From Bacteroidota bacterium (lineage in GTDB: Bacteria > Bacteroidota > Bacteroidia > Chitinophagales > Chitinophagaceae): a DNA stretch of 6,420 nt. The notes under the pieces are model-generated. The model did not search any database and was not told where the DNA came from. It worked only from the letters and a program-made list of their open reading frames with translations. This document shows positions 6,296 through 6,420 of the stretch, in pieces (the stretch's first letter is position 1; the number at the start of each line of letters is the position of its first letter). The stretch lies in assembly GCA_023386855.1 (NCBI GenBank), contig JAEWIW010000185.1:1-6420 (forward strand). The letters are read 5' to 3'. Made by a program: the position numbers and the translations under genes.

Positions 6296-6420
6296 ATGGA
6301 TATTCATGTACTGATTAAAAAAGCAACTGAGATTTCGCGAGAAATTGTTCAGAAGGAAGCCCCGATTGCTGATGCCCGGGCCTAATGGGTAAAGGAAAGC
6401 ATGCTTGCACTGAAGCAATC
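6296..6420 (+). pseudogene. Acyl-CoA dehydrogenase-like N-terminus interrupted by an in-frame stop (partial)
   Basis: An ATG at 6296 opens a 29-codon frame, MDIHVLIKKATEISREIVQK followed by EAPIADARA, which ends at TAA (6383-6385). The same frame continues to the edge as WVKESMLALKQS. Joined across the stop, the pattern resembles the first helices of acyl-CoA dehydrogenases: an amphipathic helix, an Ala/Asp/Arg turn with a following Trp, then a helix of the type ES-x-x-ALK-x-(A/S)GL. A single base change from GAA, CAA or AAA would give the TAA. Alternatives are a base error in the sequence, a genuine 29-residue peptide, or translation starting at the in-frame ATG 6401. If intact, the enzyme would be an FAD-dependent dehydrogenase of fatty-acid or amino-acid breakdown. 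The family call rests on only about 41 residues. Confidence 0.42.

Overview
The window looks like part of a chromosome from the phylum Bacteroidota, probably a Chitinophagaceae-like lineage. The strongest evidence is the 816-residue secreted protein, which has a signal peptide and a type IX secretion C-terminal sorting domain, a system essentially confined to that phylum. Weak or absent Shine-Dalgarno sequences, AT-rich leaders and a Tat-type Gfo/Idh/MocA oxidoreductase fit this placement. Genus-level assignment is inference.

Layout. From the left edge to about 5.73 kb every gene is on the minus strand. Read in the direction of transcription they are: a small SRPBCC/AHSA1-domain protein (5729-5307); a Tat-signal Gfo/Idh/MocA oxidoreductase only 39 bp downstream (5267-3807), closed by a strong hairpin terminator; a large secreted beta-propeller-like T9SS cargo protein (3605-1155), closed by a second terminator; and an unrecognised gene that begins at 981 and runs uninterrupted off the left edge. 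This last gene has no stop inside the window, so simple ORF calling misses it. Right of a 138-bp divergent intergenic region the plus strand carries a single-domain CheY-like response regulator (5868-6287). Eight bases later comes the start of what looks like an acyl-CoA dehydrogenase, with an in-frame TAA at codon 30, running off the right edge.

How the genes relate. The SRPBCC and oxidoreductase genes are probably one transcript. The two minus-strand terminators make the T9SS gene and the left-edge gene separate units. The response regulator and the dehydrogenase fragment are probably co-transcribed. Nothing ties these units into one pathway; this looks like ordinary chromosomal gene content. 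I see no mobile element, CRISPR array, tRNA, rRNA or defence system. The items most worth a second look are the left-edge gene of unknown family, the stop codon inside the dehydrogenase-like reading frame, the heptad repeat across the SRPBCC stop codon, and the inverted repeats in the T9SS leader.
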